DNA from: Hippopus hippopus
Lineage: Eukaryota; Mollusca; Bivalvia; Cardiida; Cardiidae
NCBI GenBank assembly: GCA_946811185.2
Contig: OX328096.1
Span: 52,404,252-52,468,251, forward strand
DNA: 64,000 bases
Direction: 5' to 3'
Numbering within the stretch: position 1 is the stretch's first letter; every line of letters starts with the position of its first letter. A model generated the notes under the pieces. The model worked only from the letters and a program-made list of their open reading frames with translations. It ran no database searches and was not told where the DNA came from. Both the position numbers and the translations under genes were made by a program. Below are positions 56,801-63,798 of the stretch, in pieces.

Positions 56801-59155
56801 GATAACAATTTACTTATTCGTGTAGCTTTGATTCGGTAGAAAACATTCTGGGTAAAGGAGAAAATGCTGGTTACCAGTATTTTCTCCTTTTCCCATAATG
56901 TTTTCCGGGTCGTTAAACCATGCTATCATGTGGTCTAGGGTTAACAATTCCATTTTACCCCAGTTAATGAGGTCAGGAGGGCTGAATATTCTGCGTTTAG
57001 GTTGTCCGTTTGTCTGTCAGTCCATAGACTCAATAGACTCAATTTGTATTCTCTTCTTACATTTTTCAAACAATTTGGCTGAAAATTCAAATGAAGTATT
57101 CCAACCATTGGAATTAACTTATACATATGCGCAGTTTTCATCATGATAGGCTAACTATTACAGGACATAGGGCCCTTTGAAATTATTTTATTCAGTGACA
57201 GGGCAACAGGTGGAGGGTATTGTCAGTGTAAGAGTTTTAGTTTTCTGTTTGTTTAAAAATCTTTACATTGTGTCGTGTAAACTGTTTAACACTTTACCTC
57301 ACAACAAAATTCAATCTTGTCCAAGTTTGAGATATCTGCAGACAACAAATCAGTTGTCAATAATCTATGCAAATTTGTTTTGAAAACAGTACAAGGCTTC
57401 AGAGAAAAAGTTTACCAGCATTTTCTCCTTTTCCGACTGTTTTCAAAAGCCCTCTTCTTCATAGTCATTAAAACTCTGAAAAGTAACTAGTACTTCGCAC
57501 AATATTCTTCCCCAACAACTGACTGCTTTCCAACATAACCATCGTCAAAACAATGATCAGCAGAGGAATGAATGAGAGAGAAATGTATCCTGTCGCTATG
57601 ACTTTCATCAATCCTCGAAAAGAAATCGGCTGAGTTGGGGATTAAAACCAACAACTCACTAGTCTCAAGTCCTGTATGCTACAGATTGCGCAACCCGGCT
57701 TGGCTTGTTTTGGAAAAACTTGTTTGGACTTTTTTTCTCACATTAGGGTAGAGTTTCTGATGATTACTTGTTCAGACGTCCAAAACAGTGGAAAATTGGA
57801 GTCACGTCACTATTTGCCAATGCAGTTAAAGTTATGCCATATAAGGATACCTTTTGGACTACCTCCACACAACCAGGAAACCCTTACGGTAGATGATATA
57901 TTTAGTTTTTAACCTTTACAGGCCGATCTTCTTGTTTTTTTTGTTTTTTTTATAACCTTGAGAAAGATGATTTGAAACCATTGTTGGAAAAGGATAAAGT
58001 TCTGGCAACCAGTATATTTTCTTCTTTTTCAACCATGGGTTGTACCTTTTTAAAGACAAGCCATATTTAATTTGTCATCTGCAACCAATTTCATTGTGGA
58101 CAAGTCTGTCTAAAATTTTGCAGTCTTTTAACCCTTTGCCAAAAAACAAAATTTTAGAATTGTCAATTCCGAAAGCATAAGCATAAGAGAAATTTGATGT
58201 AGCTTGAATGACTGAATGTGTCTTTAATAGGAAAAGGAGAACTTCTCTAACCCCTTTACAAACACAAAATTTTAGACTGGTCCAAATTGAAAACATTTGC
58301 AGCCAACAAATAAAAGTTGCACAAATTATGAAATCTGTCTTTCTAAGGAATCATTGTGGGCAAAGGAGAAAATGCTGTATACCAGCATTTTCTCCTTTTC
58401 CTACAATGTTTTCAAAAGTCTCTTTGTCGGGGGTCATTGATACTGGGGATTGTGTACTAAAGTGTTCAGAGCTATCCTTTCTGCTGCTATGCTTTAAAAG
58501 TTTTATGCTGCAAGATGAAAAAGCCATCTGCTGATAGCTATCTTTTTAACCAATGACAGATATTGTATTAAAAGATAAGTTTTTATTGGATAGCTAAAAT
58601 TCATCGTCCAATTACATGTACTGTTATTAATTTAACTCTTCACCATACAGTGCCACGTTTTAATGACCCTGGAAGAGAAGGCTTTTAGAAACTTTGTGGG
58701 AAAGGGAAAAAATGCTGGTGACCAGCATTTTTCCCTTTTCTGACAATGTTTTCTACTCATTCACAGAAAAATCCCATCATATGAGCCACATTTGAAGTGT
58801 TGTCTGCCAATTTTTTTAAATTGGCAAAGTCTAAAATTTTGGTTCAGATAAGAATTAACACTTTGCATGTGTTTGATAACACTAGGAGCTTTTGTATACA
58901 GTGTTTTAAGGTATTTGCACCAAAATGGACTTGAAATTTGGAATTAATTTGTTTTTTGTTTTTCTTTTAACTGGCAATTATCGGGTTTTTTTTGCATATT
59001 GTATCATTAAAGCAATCTCTGACATAATGTGTTTTATTCATATCAGGCAAATCAGAACCCTTTCCTGACCTTGAAGCAGCTGTTTCATCTTTAAGCAAAG
59101 GTCCAGTTGGACCCAGTGATAGAATTGGCATGACAGACAAAGCACTTCTTATGAG
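38763..59155 (+). CDS. Secreted glycosidase-like protein (GH36/raffinose-synthase-like), 14 exons visible, 3' end beyond window
   Basis: Fourteen exons splice in frame with matching phases to 566 residues plus two bases. The N-terminus is a signal peptide (IFGLFLLCYTAGCS). Residues 18-300 form a beta-rich N-terminal region; from about 290 (NYLGYWTDNGAYYYYQTEP) a TIM-barrel-like catalytic part begins. Motifs: QLDSWWY (329-335), VYEQDWL (421-427), TIQYCMANPRHALQS (461-475), RVSDDY (485-490), GPVGPSDRIG near 550. I recall long uncharacterised invertebrate proteins with this same series. By analogy with GH36/raffinose synthases (KxDVQ, ISCM, RASDDF), D425 may be the nucleophile and D488 or D489 the acid/base. 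That assignment and the substrate (alpha-galactoside-like) are inference. The rest of the C-terminal domain was not found before 64,000. Confidence 0.82.
38812..41605. other. Glycosidase-like gene intron 1
   Basis: Mostly unique AT-rich sequence. Unlike the rest of the window, I see no clear family A, B or C copy here. Several ORFs of 60-105 codons have no recognisable domain. Confidence 0.5.
41606..41740 (+). CDS. Glycosidase-like gene exon 2
   Basis: Acceptor TTGATTTACAG, donor GCAG|GTAAAT. Encodes residues 18-61, including SYVIKVNNKIWLRSAPTFF, the first strand-rich motif. Confidence 0.8.
41806..42034 (+). mobile_element. Family A MITE in intron 2
   Basis: TTAACCCTTTACCACACGAT to TTTGGTAAAGAGTTAA. 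The palindrome at 41,862-41,927 is almost perfect. Confidence 0.83.
42679..42851 (+). CDS. Glycosidase-like gene exon 3
   Basis: Acceptor TTTCACTTACAG, donor CAG|GTAGTT. Encodes residues 63-119. Confidence 0.8.
43423..43661 (-). mobile_element. Family A MITE in intron 3
   Basis: CAATCTCTTTCCAAATCAC, GTTTTAGCAATTGCAG twice, and a right palindrome arm. It meets the next copy at one TTAA (43,657-43,660). Confidence 0.65.
43657..43885 (+). mobile_element. Family A MITE, inverted neighbour of the previous copy
   Basis: TTAACCCTTTACCACACAAT to GTGGTAAAGAGTTAA, with the palindrome at 43,711-43,777. Confidence 0.82.
44007..44215 (-). mobile_element. Family A MITE with one palindrome arm shortened
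   Basis: ATCTCTTTACCCAGCGAC to CTGGTAAAGGGTTA. The central GCTGGTTACCAGC part is deleted. Confidence 0.7.
44463..44545 (+). mobile_element. Family A left half ending at exon 4 acceptor region
   Basis: AACAATCCCATGTTTTGATG through GAAAATGCTGATAAC, then non-family sequence; 26 bases later exon 4 begins. Confidence 0.62.
44572..44735 (+). CDS. Glycosidase-like gene exon 4
   Basis: Acceptor ATATTTTCTCAG, donor CG|GTAATT. Encodes residues 120-173, with QEADEQLGFLSYGGYMFG. Confidence 0.8.
45111..45373 (+). mobile_element. Family C TIR element in intron 4
   Basis: ATAAGCCATGCTCTTTGAAA to CCAGAGCATGGCTTGT, with a complete body. Confidence 0.75.
45476..47583 (+). mobile_element. Pearl-like element with a 13-unit tandem core
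   Basis: Left end TATACCCCCACAAATGAAG with a GTCCGTCCGTCC microsatellite. Then an array of roughly 156-bp units (45,550-47,470), then a right end GGGGGTATGCGGCACTTTTG...TCTAGTT. End, microsatellite and tandem core in this order match the published pearl/CvE type of bivalve elements, thought to be non-autonomous Helitron/Helentron relatives. No Rep/helicase gene is present. Confidence 0.7.
45550..47470 (+). repeat. Tandem array, about 156-bp unit, 12.3 copies
   Basis: Each unit starts near TCTGGGGCATAACTT (starts near 45,551, 45,707, 45,865, 46,019, 46,175, 46,332, 46,485, 46,641, 46,796, 46,954, 47,108, 47,265, 47,422). It contains GCTAGTAACTTCAAACTTC and AACCATAACTCTATTCC. Two unit types occur: AAGGAGAAGTGCAGTG and AAAGCAAAGTGCACTG. 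Confidence 0.92.
47584..47909 (+). mobile_element. Second pearl-like element, no tandem core
   Basis: TATACCCCAGCAAAACGAATG, GTCCGTCCGTGTGTCC microsatellite, and end GTCACATTCAGTGACAGCTC then TAGTT. It abuts the right end of the previous element with no spacer. Related shorter copies lie at 49,920 and 52,597. Confidence 0.7.
47928..48155 (+). mobile_element. Family A MITE in intron 4
   Basis: TGACCCTTTACCAAACAATC to TTTGGTAAAGAGTTAA. The palindrome centre has GGTAAGCAGC. Confidence 0.78.
48362..48599 (+). CDS. Glycosidase-like gene exon 5
   Basis: Acceptor CACATATTTAG, donor GAG|GTAAAT. Encodes residues 175-253 with DGIPGGPLVLFNQAGSSLIV and SVGWGIMGGVNYIP, motifs I associate with this protein family. 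Confidence 0.85.
48600..49429. other. Intron 5, proximal part
   Basis: Unique AT-rich sequence. ORFs of 73-81 codons here lack any recognisable domain. Confidence 0.4.
49430..49905 (-). mobile_element. Family C element containing a nested family A copy
   Basis: TGAGGCATGCTCTGGCAAAA at the left and TAAGAGCATGGTTCAAA at the right. The body is interrupted in GATGCA|TTAAACCCC at 49,646-49,874. Confidence 0.75.
49646..49874 (-). mobile_element. Family A MITE nested at the same family C TTAA
   Basis: TAAACTCTTCACCAAACAAC to GTGTGGTAAAGGGTTAA. The palindrome at 49,754-49,820 is nearly perfect. Confidence 0.82.
49920..50103 (+). mobile_element. Short pearl-like element ending at exon 6 acceptor
   Basis: ACCCCCGCAGAATGAATG, GTCCGTGTGTCCGTCC microsatellite, an internal deletion joining AATACTAGTAATT to GCCTGTTTCTGTCAAAGCGC, and right end CATTCAGTGACAGCTCTAGT. 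Confidence 0.75.
50114..50234 (+). CDS. Glycosidase-like gene exon 6
   Basis: Acceptor GTTTTTTCTGCAG, donor G|GTAGGT. Encodes residues 254-293, ending NYLGYWTDN, the start of the catalytic-like part. Confidence 0.87.
50246..50512 (+). mobile_element. Family C TIR element, full length
   Basis: ATGAGCCATGCTCTGTGAAA to CACAGAGCATGGCTCAT; TIRs pair over more than 30 bases. It starts 11 bases after the exon 6 donor. Confidence 0.8.
50795..50975 (+). mobile_element. tRNA-derived SINE in intron 6
   Basis: Head GCCCAGTAGCTCAGTGGTTA (box A) and GGGTTTGATACCC (box B), then a body with AGCAGTCAGTGGCTTGGAAA shared with 7,025-7,295. Confidence 0.68.
50985..51225 (-). mobile_element. tRNA-derived SINE (minus strand), family of copy 1
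   Basis: On the minus strand: TGTGAGGTAGAGTATCGGCC (box A), GAGTTCGAGACCC (box B), AAGCAGAATCGAGACAGA, and tail TTTCTCAATCAATGTAAAA. Confidence 0.7.
51393..51489 (+). CDS. Glycosidase-like gene exon 7
   Basis: Acceptor TTTTCAATCATAAG, donor AA|GTAAGT. Encodes residues 295-325, AYYYYQTEPNKTYEDTL. Confidence 0.88.
51541..51760. mobile_element. Family E long-TIR element in intron 7
   Basis: CCCATATTCACCAACCATTC at the left pairs with AATTGGTGAATATGTGC at the right. The inner arms also pair (AAAGTTACACAATTACTGA / CAGAAATTCTGTTACTTG, imperfect). Confidence 0.6.
52270..52368 (+). CDS. Glycosidase-like gene exon 8
   Basis: Acceptor CTGTTTTCCAG, donor AA|GTAAGT. Encodes residues 327-358 with QLDSWWYPKD, a likely barrel strand end (D331). 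Confidence 0.88.
52597..52726 (+). mobile_element. Short pearl-like element in intron 8
   Basis: TATACCCCCGCAAAACGAATG, GTCCGTGTGTCCGTCTG and a deletion, then GTCAAAGCGCTGGCGGGGG and CATTCAGTGACAGCTCTAGT. Confidence 0.75.
52963..53013 (+). CDS. Glycosidase-like gene exon 9
   Basis: Acceptor TGTATGTTCCAG, donor TG|GTAAAG. Encodes residues 360-375, TAWKFVAHNRYW. Confidence 0.82.
53423..53507 (+). CDS. Glycosidase-like gene exon 10
   Basis: Acceptor CTTTTTTGCAG, donor CTG|GTATCT. Encodes residues 377-404, YAKQNNGSYDWIIG. Confidence 0.84.
53717..53815 (+). mobile_element. Family A left half in intron 10
   Basis: TTAACCCTTTCTCACACAAT through GAGAAAATGCTGGTAATCAG, then unrelated sequence: truncated just past the palindrome centre. 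Confidence 0.65.
53816..54485. other. Intron 10, middle part
   Basis: No recognised repeat. A 70-codon minus-strand frame at 53,881-54,093 has no known domain. Confidence 0.4.
54486..54868 (-). mobile_element. Family A MITE interrupted by a 192-bp insert
   Basis: The left half TTAACTTTACCAAACAAAC... stops at ACCTTGTGTC (54,581-54,590). A non-family segment follows to a second ACCTTGTGTC (54,773-54,782), then the right half with ATTTTCTCCTTTTCCCACAA and GTGGTTAAGG. Confidence 0.6.
54928..54987 (+). CDS. Glycosidase-like gene exon 11
   Basis: Acceptor CCTTTTCTTTAAG, donor CAG|GTATGA. Encodes residues 405-424, NFWRDLFQEAKAWGLIVYEQ. Confidence 0.85.
55376..55600 (-). mobile_element. Family A MITE in intron 11
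   Basis: TTAACTCTTTACCAAACAAC, hairpin at 55,485-55,550, decayed right end. Confidence 0.7.
55685..55893 (-). mobile_element. Family A MITE, diverged
   Basis: GCAGATGGCAAATTCATTGC, a hairpin of GAAGAAAATTCTGGTCACC type, GTGTGGTAAGGTGA at the right. Confidence 0.6.
56075..56290 (-). mobile_element. Family A MITE, diverged
   Basis: Left end altered; GAAAACTTTGTGGGAAAAGG, GCTGGGTACCAGC centre, TTTGGTAAAGGGTCAA at the right. Confidence 0.62.
56291..56510. mobile_element. Family E long-TIR element in intron 11
   Basis: CTCCATATTCACCAACCATTC and TTAGTGAATATGTAAACTGG pair; inner arms AAGTTTGAAACTAACATTA / GTGTAACTTTCAAATTT are partly paired. Confidence 0.6.
56549..56725 (+). CDS. Glycosidase-like gene exon 12 (candidate nucleophile)
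   Basis: Acceptor TTATGCTACAG; donor CAG|GTTAAC is acceptable but not ideal. Encodes residues 425-483, beginning DWL (D425) with LGRDWLMQMG and TIQYCMANPRHALQS. Confidence 0.87.
56745..56944 (-). mobile_element. Family A MITE 19 bases after exon 12
   Basis: TTAACTCTTTACCACACAAG to GTGGTCTAGGGTTAA, hairpin at 56,838-56,903 with a short right flank. Confidence 0.75.
57288..57485 (-). mobile_element. Family A MITE, degenerate
   Basis: TTTAACACTTTACCTCACAAC, GATATCTGCAGACAACAAATC and only the right palindrome arm. Right end lost. Confidence 0.5.
57495..57718 (-). mobile_element. SINE fragment (minus strand) before exon 13
   Basis: TTCGCACAATATTCTTCCCC, GATCAGCAGAGGAATGAATG and CAAGTCCTGTATGCTACAG match the 12,430 family, ending about 28 bases before exon 13. 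Confidence 0.6.
57747..57888 (+). CDS. Glycosidase-like gene exon 13 (candidate acid/base)
   Basis: Acceptor TCTCACATTAG, donor G|GTAGAT. Encodes residues 484-530, RVSDDY and PYKDTFWTTSTQPGNPYG. Confidence 0.86.
57908..58125 (+). mobile_element. Family A MITE, degenerate
   Basis: TTTTTAACCTTTACAGGCCG, an eroded hairpin at 57,975-58,035, TTTGTCATCTGCAACC. Confidence 0.5.
58127..58465 (-). mobile_element. Two family A copies, the second inserted in or abutting a fragment of the first
   Basis: TTAACCCTTTGCCAAAAAAC starts a left half that is broken at about 58,248 by a second left end, AACCCCTTTACAAACAC. That copy runs through a clean hairpin (58,350-58,412) to GTGTACTAAAGTGTTC. Confidence 0.58.
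58632..58858 (+). mobile_element. Family A MITE in intron 13
   Basis: TTAACTCTTCACCATACAGT to GATAAGAATTAA. The palindrome has the GCTGGTGACCAGC centre. Confidence 0.72.
59047..59155 (+). CDS. Glycosidase-like gene exon 14 (last visible)
   Basis: Acceptor TTCATATCAG, donor AG|GTAAAT. Encodes residues 532-566, LSKGPVGPSDRIGMTDKALL. The open phase (2) shows that at least one more exon follows. Confidence 0.85.
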
Positions 59156-59206
59156 GTAAATCATACACCTATGTCAGGTAACATGCAATGGTTCATACCC
59201 AGCTTC

Positions 59207-59431
59207 TTAACCCTTTACCACATAACCCTGAGTTTAAATGATCCTGAAGAAAAAAAGGTTTTGAAAACCTTATGAGAAAAGGAGAAAATGCTGGAAACCA
59301 GCATTTTCTCCTTTTCCCACAATGTTCTCTAATCTTTCAAAAACAAATTCTTTCGTTATTGCCACATTTGTTGTCTGCAAATAATATCAATTTGGACCAG
59401 TCTTAAATCGTGTCATATGGTTAAAAGTTAA
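59207..59431 (+). mobile_element. Family A MITE
   Basis: TTAACCCTTTACCACATAAC to TATGGTTAAAAGTTAA. The palindrome at about 59,261-59,325 is well kept. Confidence 0.78.
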
Positions 59432-59688
59432 ATCTTTTCTAGATGACAAAATTTTAGATTTGTCAAAAATGATTGTATTTATAGACTACAGAGTAAATAT
59501 GAATAAACTGATGCAATTTTCTTTTGAAAGGATGGAACTCATTGTGGTAAGGGAGAAAATGCTAATTACTAGCATTTTCTCCTTTTCTCACAAAGTTCTT
59601 AAAAGTCCTCAGGGCCACTAACACTGTTTCCAAAAGTACCATTTTCCCAAGGTTGTTAAAACAAGGGATTGTTTGGCAAGGGATAAAT
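59432..59688 (-). mobile_element. Family A MITE adjoining the previous copy, inverted
   Basis: GACAAAATTTTAGATTTGTC, a hairpin with TAATTACTAGC centre, TTGGCAAGGGATAAA at the right. Confidence 0.62.
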
Positions 59689-59754
59689 ACAGCAATAACA
59701 AATGCACAATGCTATTTTACTTTTCTTTAAATGATCTTCATTTAGTTTTTAGAA

Positions 59755-60352
59755 GGTGATGACTCATCACCTTCTTATGCCAACCGACAGACTTTTTCCC
59801 CAAGATGACGTATTACACCTCAGTTTCAAGAAAAATAGGTCCATATAGATCAATGAATGGACGCGTCTGTGTCATTTAATATGTACAAGTAATATGCGGA
59901 TTTTAAAAATCAAGTTAAGCCAATTACACAAACAATGGATTTCAGAGTTAAAGTCGTAGAATTTGCACTAAATTTGAAATTAGTCTCGTTCCGCAGCTTT
60001 GACCTGACCTAGTTTATAAAGTGTACATCGCAGATGAAGCAGTAAAAGAAACACCCCAAAATATCCAAAACCATTCGAAAATTCCCCAAAACTGCGGTCA
60101 TTACACCTCAAACACTTACTTTACATCTAAAACTCTTTGCGAAACGATTGGATATACAATTTTATGGAAATTAGCCATGAATTAATCCTATCAATTTCAG
60201 TATTTTAGTTCTTTGATCCGCTTCAAGTTGAAGTATTTCATGTACTTTGATTTGTTGTTGTTCTGGAAACCGAAAGTAGAGAACGATTGTAATCAATAAA
60301 GTTAAAAATCTACATTTATGCTAGTTATAGCTGTTGTCCGGACCCTTAAACA
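59755..60352 (+). mobile_element. Probable 5' LTR of a Ty3/Gypsy element
   Basis: Contains CAATAAAGTT (polyadenylation-like) near 60,294 and ends CCCTTAAACA directly before a GTGGCGACAAGGAT block of the kind that follows Gypsy LTRs in many invertebrates. The left boundary is a guess near a small palindrome (AAGGTGATGACTCATCACCTT). Confidence 0.4.
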
Positions 60353-61985
60353 GTGGCGACAAGGATATTTCATTCCCTCCGTATACAGTAAATATAACTT
60401 GAAATATAACACACTGGGTAAAATACAGCAATGTCGACCGTGCATCGACAGCTGGTTGGAGAACGAGGAATAGCTGTCCAGAGCACAGGGACTCAATCCA
60501 GTAATTTTTTTGGTATCTTGTAAGTAAGTCTATATTTACTTACAAGATACCAAAAAAAATACTGGATTGAGTCCCTGTGGTCCAGAGTGGTTTTCAATAC
60601 CAAATAGCATCGATGATAATGATTTAAAAAAAAGAGCTGATTCTTTTTTTTTTTTACCTCCATTGGGATCTAAGACTTACAGCCCACTCTGTAATTTTGT
60701 AGCACCTCAAGAGTTTAATGATAAGACTTTCGACCCAGTAAAAACCATTATTTAAAAGAACCCGAAACCTTCTTCATTGCAGAACGATTCATGTTTCATT
60801 GTAAGATGCAAAACGAATATGAAACTGTAACCAAGTAGTTGACAGAATTGATGTGGCTAAGTGAATCATGTGAGTTTTGGACATTTTTAGATGTGCTGAG
60901 TGATTGTTTCGTCTATGGGTTACAGAACAGTGTTACTCAGAGAAAGTTATTGTCAGCAGTGGAATTAACTTTGAAAAAGGCAGTTGATTTGGCTGTAAGT
61001 ATGGAATTGGTGGACATTGAAGCGTCAAAAACCAAGGGCCCATGATAAAGTGTTCACATAGTGGTTTATGAGTGGTAAAACTAATCATGACAGTCAGAAT
61101 TGTTTCTACAAGAATGCCAAGTGTCATAGCTGTAAAGGTCGCAGCAAGATATTTCTGAAAAAGACTCTTAAAAGATGACAAAAGTTCACAGCCCAGGGTG
61201 AAATGGGACAAGAGAAATAAACAAATGTCCATTTACTGAATGAACATCAAATTTTCAGAGTCTGGAAGTGAAAATAAGGGAGAATGGCCACTTTTCACAC
61301 TAAGATCACTGTCTAGCTCAGAAATCTATGTATCAGTGCAGATTGAGGGTAAAGATTGTGACGTGGAAATAGATAAAGGGGCCTCTATGACTATTGTTTT
61401 GGAAAAATTCCATGAAAGTACTTTTAATGTGAAACTTGAGCTACTTTTGTGTTGCTAAAAACATATACAGGAGATAAATTTTTAGACCAGGTATAGTAAC
61501 TGTCAAATATCATCATCAAAAGAAAAGTCTACCATTAGTTGTCATATGTGGAGATGGTCTCTCTATTTGGAAGAAGCTGGTTAATGGAACTCAAGCTTGG
61601 TTGGAAGAATATTAAGTGAAGTCACCAAGTTGGTTCTTTAGAGTAATTGTTGTCAAAATACTCTTGTCTGATATAAATATTGGAGTAATGAAAGGTGCCG
61701 CAGCAAAACTGACGTTAAATGATGACTGCAGTCCAAACTTCTGCAAACCAAGACCTGTACGGTTTGCACTAGAGAACAAAATTAAAATAGAATTAGAAAG
61801 ACTAGTTGATAGTGGAAATAGTCCAAACTTTGAATAGACAGCACCAAAGTTAGCTGAGTGGTTGAAGGGCTCTTTGCGTAAACTAAGAAGTAAACTGAAA
61901 CTTGTCAAAGTTGATAGAGACAGTAATATCAGTGTATCGACCAGCCCTGCAAAAGGTTGCAAGTTCTCTAAAAAACTGAACTAGA
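60353..61985 (+). pseudogene. Decayed Ty3/Gypsy gag-pol, truncated within reverse transcriptase
   Basis: Recognisable pieces, in order and broken by stops and frameshifts. The leader and a gag start lie near 60,431. A gag capsid region follows (60,580-61,042, e.g. NEYETVTKYLTELMWLSESC). A zinc-knuckle-like stretch (about 61,045-61,140), a retropepsin region (61,330-61,400, with DKG where DTG is expected) and a connection region come next. The last piece is the start of the reverse transcriptase (61,690-61,985, e.g. NFCKPRPVRFALENKIK). The catalytic RT core, RNase H and integrase are missing. Frames change at least four times. Clearly non-functional. Confidence 0.78.
60485..60578. repeat. Near-perfect 43-base inverted repeat with 8-base loop
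   Basis: Arms 60,485-60,527 and 60,536-60,578 match at 42 of 43 positions (ACAGGGACTCAATCCAGTAA at the left). The repeat lies in the gag leader of the Gypsy element. Confidence 0.92.
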
Positions 61986-62034
61986 AGGTTTTACTGTTGT
62001 ATAAAGATTGATGCAAAGTACTCTTGTAAGTTGT

Positions 62035-62430
62035 GTCATGACAGGTCTTAAATTTCCTGAAACTGTGGTTAGCATACCATGAGAAAGCTGAAAACATTGT
62101 GGCAAAAGGAGAAAATGGGGGTTGCAAGCCTTTTCCTGCCTCACAATATGTTCTTACCCTTTGATGACTATTGCCACTTGTAAAGCCAAACTTTAGTTTG
62201 GACACAAGCCTTATGCCTTAAATTTCTTTAAAACTGGATTTTCCTTACCATGAGAAAGTTGAAAACATTGTGGCAATAGGAGAAAATGCTGGTAGTAAGA
62301 TTTTCTCCTGTTGACAAAATATTTTCATTACTTTTTAGCATTATTTACATCCTTTGAGTCATTATCTATATTTGTCTGCTGCAAATGCTTTCATTTTGAT
62401 TGTCAGAAACTATCTTACCTGGTAGAGAGA
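62035..62430 (+). mobile_element. Two decayed family A-like copies in tandem
   Basis: AAACATTGTGGCAAAAGGAGA (62,092) and AAACATTGTGGCAATAGGAG (62,264) each start an eroded hairpin. Both are preceded by GAGAAAGCTG/GAGAAAGTTG, suggesting a local duplication. Confidence 0.5.
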
Positions 62431-62615
62431 ATGAATTTCAGCAAAAAATTCTGTCTAGGATTTTGGAAATAATAGTGTTTGGAAGATTTAGGAAAAAAGA
62501 AAACAAAAATGTGCCAAGAGAAACCACTATTCAAGCAAGTAATGCGTTCTCTATCCATAATTTTTTTTAATAAAAAGAGTGAATGAATTGAGCTGGGGAA
62601 ACAATAAACATGTTT

Positions 62616-62846
62616 AAACTCTTTACCACACAGTCCTGCGTTTTAAAGACCCTGAAGAGGAAAGCTTTTGGAAACATTGTGTGAAAAGAAGAAAATGCTG
62701 GTAACCAGCATTTTTTTTCTCTTCAGACATTGTTTTCAGAGATCTCAAAGTGAGATACTGTCATTTGTGTCCCATTTTATTTGTCGTCTGCAAATGCTTT
62801 CAATTTGGACTGGTCTAAAATTTTGTTGTGTTGCTAAGAATTAAGT
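62616..62846 (+). mobile_element. Family A MITE in duplication unit 1
   Basis: AAACTCTTTACCACACAGTC to TGCTAAGAATTAA, hairpin with a T-rich right arm. Confidence 0.72.
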
Positions 62847-63157
62847 ACCGGTAGTTTCTTATACGAAGAGAGATATTGATTAAAAAGATAGGAAGTACAT
62901 GTATTATATTATTTCTTGCATTGACATGGTTTTGTATTTAATTAAACTATGAAACTGTTAAAATATTACTATTTTCTTGTACAACTCAGCTCACATCCTG
63001 TTTTTAATGTCTGTCTAAACTTCTCCTAAGTCTGACCACTTCTCCCCATTTTGAAAAACTTCTCCTAATTCTCAGGCTAAGGAGAAGTAACTTCTCCAAA
63101 ATGTTTTTTATCCATAAAGTGTATGGATTGAGCTGGGGAAACAATAAACATGTTTTA

Positions 63158-63400
63158 GCTCTTTACCACACAGTCCTGAGTTTAAGAGACCCTGAAGAGA
63201 AAGGCTTTTGAAAGCATCGTGGGAAAAAAAGAAAATGCTGGTAACCAGCATTTTTTTTTCTCTTCCAACATTGTTTTCAAAGATCTCAAGGACAGATCTA
63301 TACCGTCATTTGTGTCCCATTTTATTTGTCGTCTGCAAATGCTTTCAATTTGGACTGGTCTAAAATTTTATCATGTTCACATTTGCAAAGATTTAAGTAG
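63158..63400 (+). mobile_element. Family A MITE in duplication unit 2
   Basis: TAGCTCTTTACCACACAGTC, same T-rich hairpin arm as its sister copy, right end diverged (TTTGCAAAGATTTAA). Confidence 0.7.
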
Positions 63401-63798
63401 TTTCTTATACGAATAAGGATATTGATTAAAAAGATAGAAAGTATTATATTATTTCATGTATTGACATGGTTTTGTATTTAATTAAACTGTGAAATTGTTA
63501 AAATATTATTATTTCCTTGTACAACTCAGCTTACATCCTGTTTTTAATGTCTGTCTAATCTTCTCCTCAAAGTCTGACCACTTCTCTGCATTTTGAAAAA
63601 CTTCTCCTAATTCTCAGGCTAAGGAGAAGTAACTTCTCAAATTCTGAGAGTTGGCAGAGGCCTGAGTATTAAAACCTGGCAATAAAGTTAGAATTTAAGG
63701 AGATTGCAAAGTCATGTTTAATCCTGTATTTTATATAGGAGAATATCCATTACCTACAGCAGAAGATGTGTTCATAAGATTAGACTGGGGACAAAAGT

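Larger units (their letters stand above)
62565..63640. repeat. Tandem segmental duplication, about 540-bp unit
   Basis: GATTGAGCTGGGGAAACAAT-type sequence at about 62,581 recurs at 63,121, and CTCAGGCTAAGGAGAAGTAA at 63,073 recurs at 63,614. Each unit carries one family A copy plus about 250 bases of flanking sequence. Confidence 0.88.
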
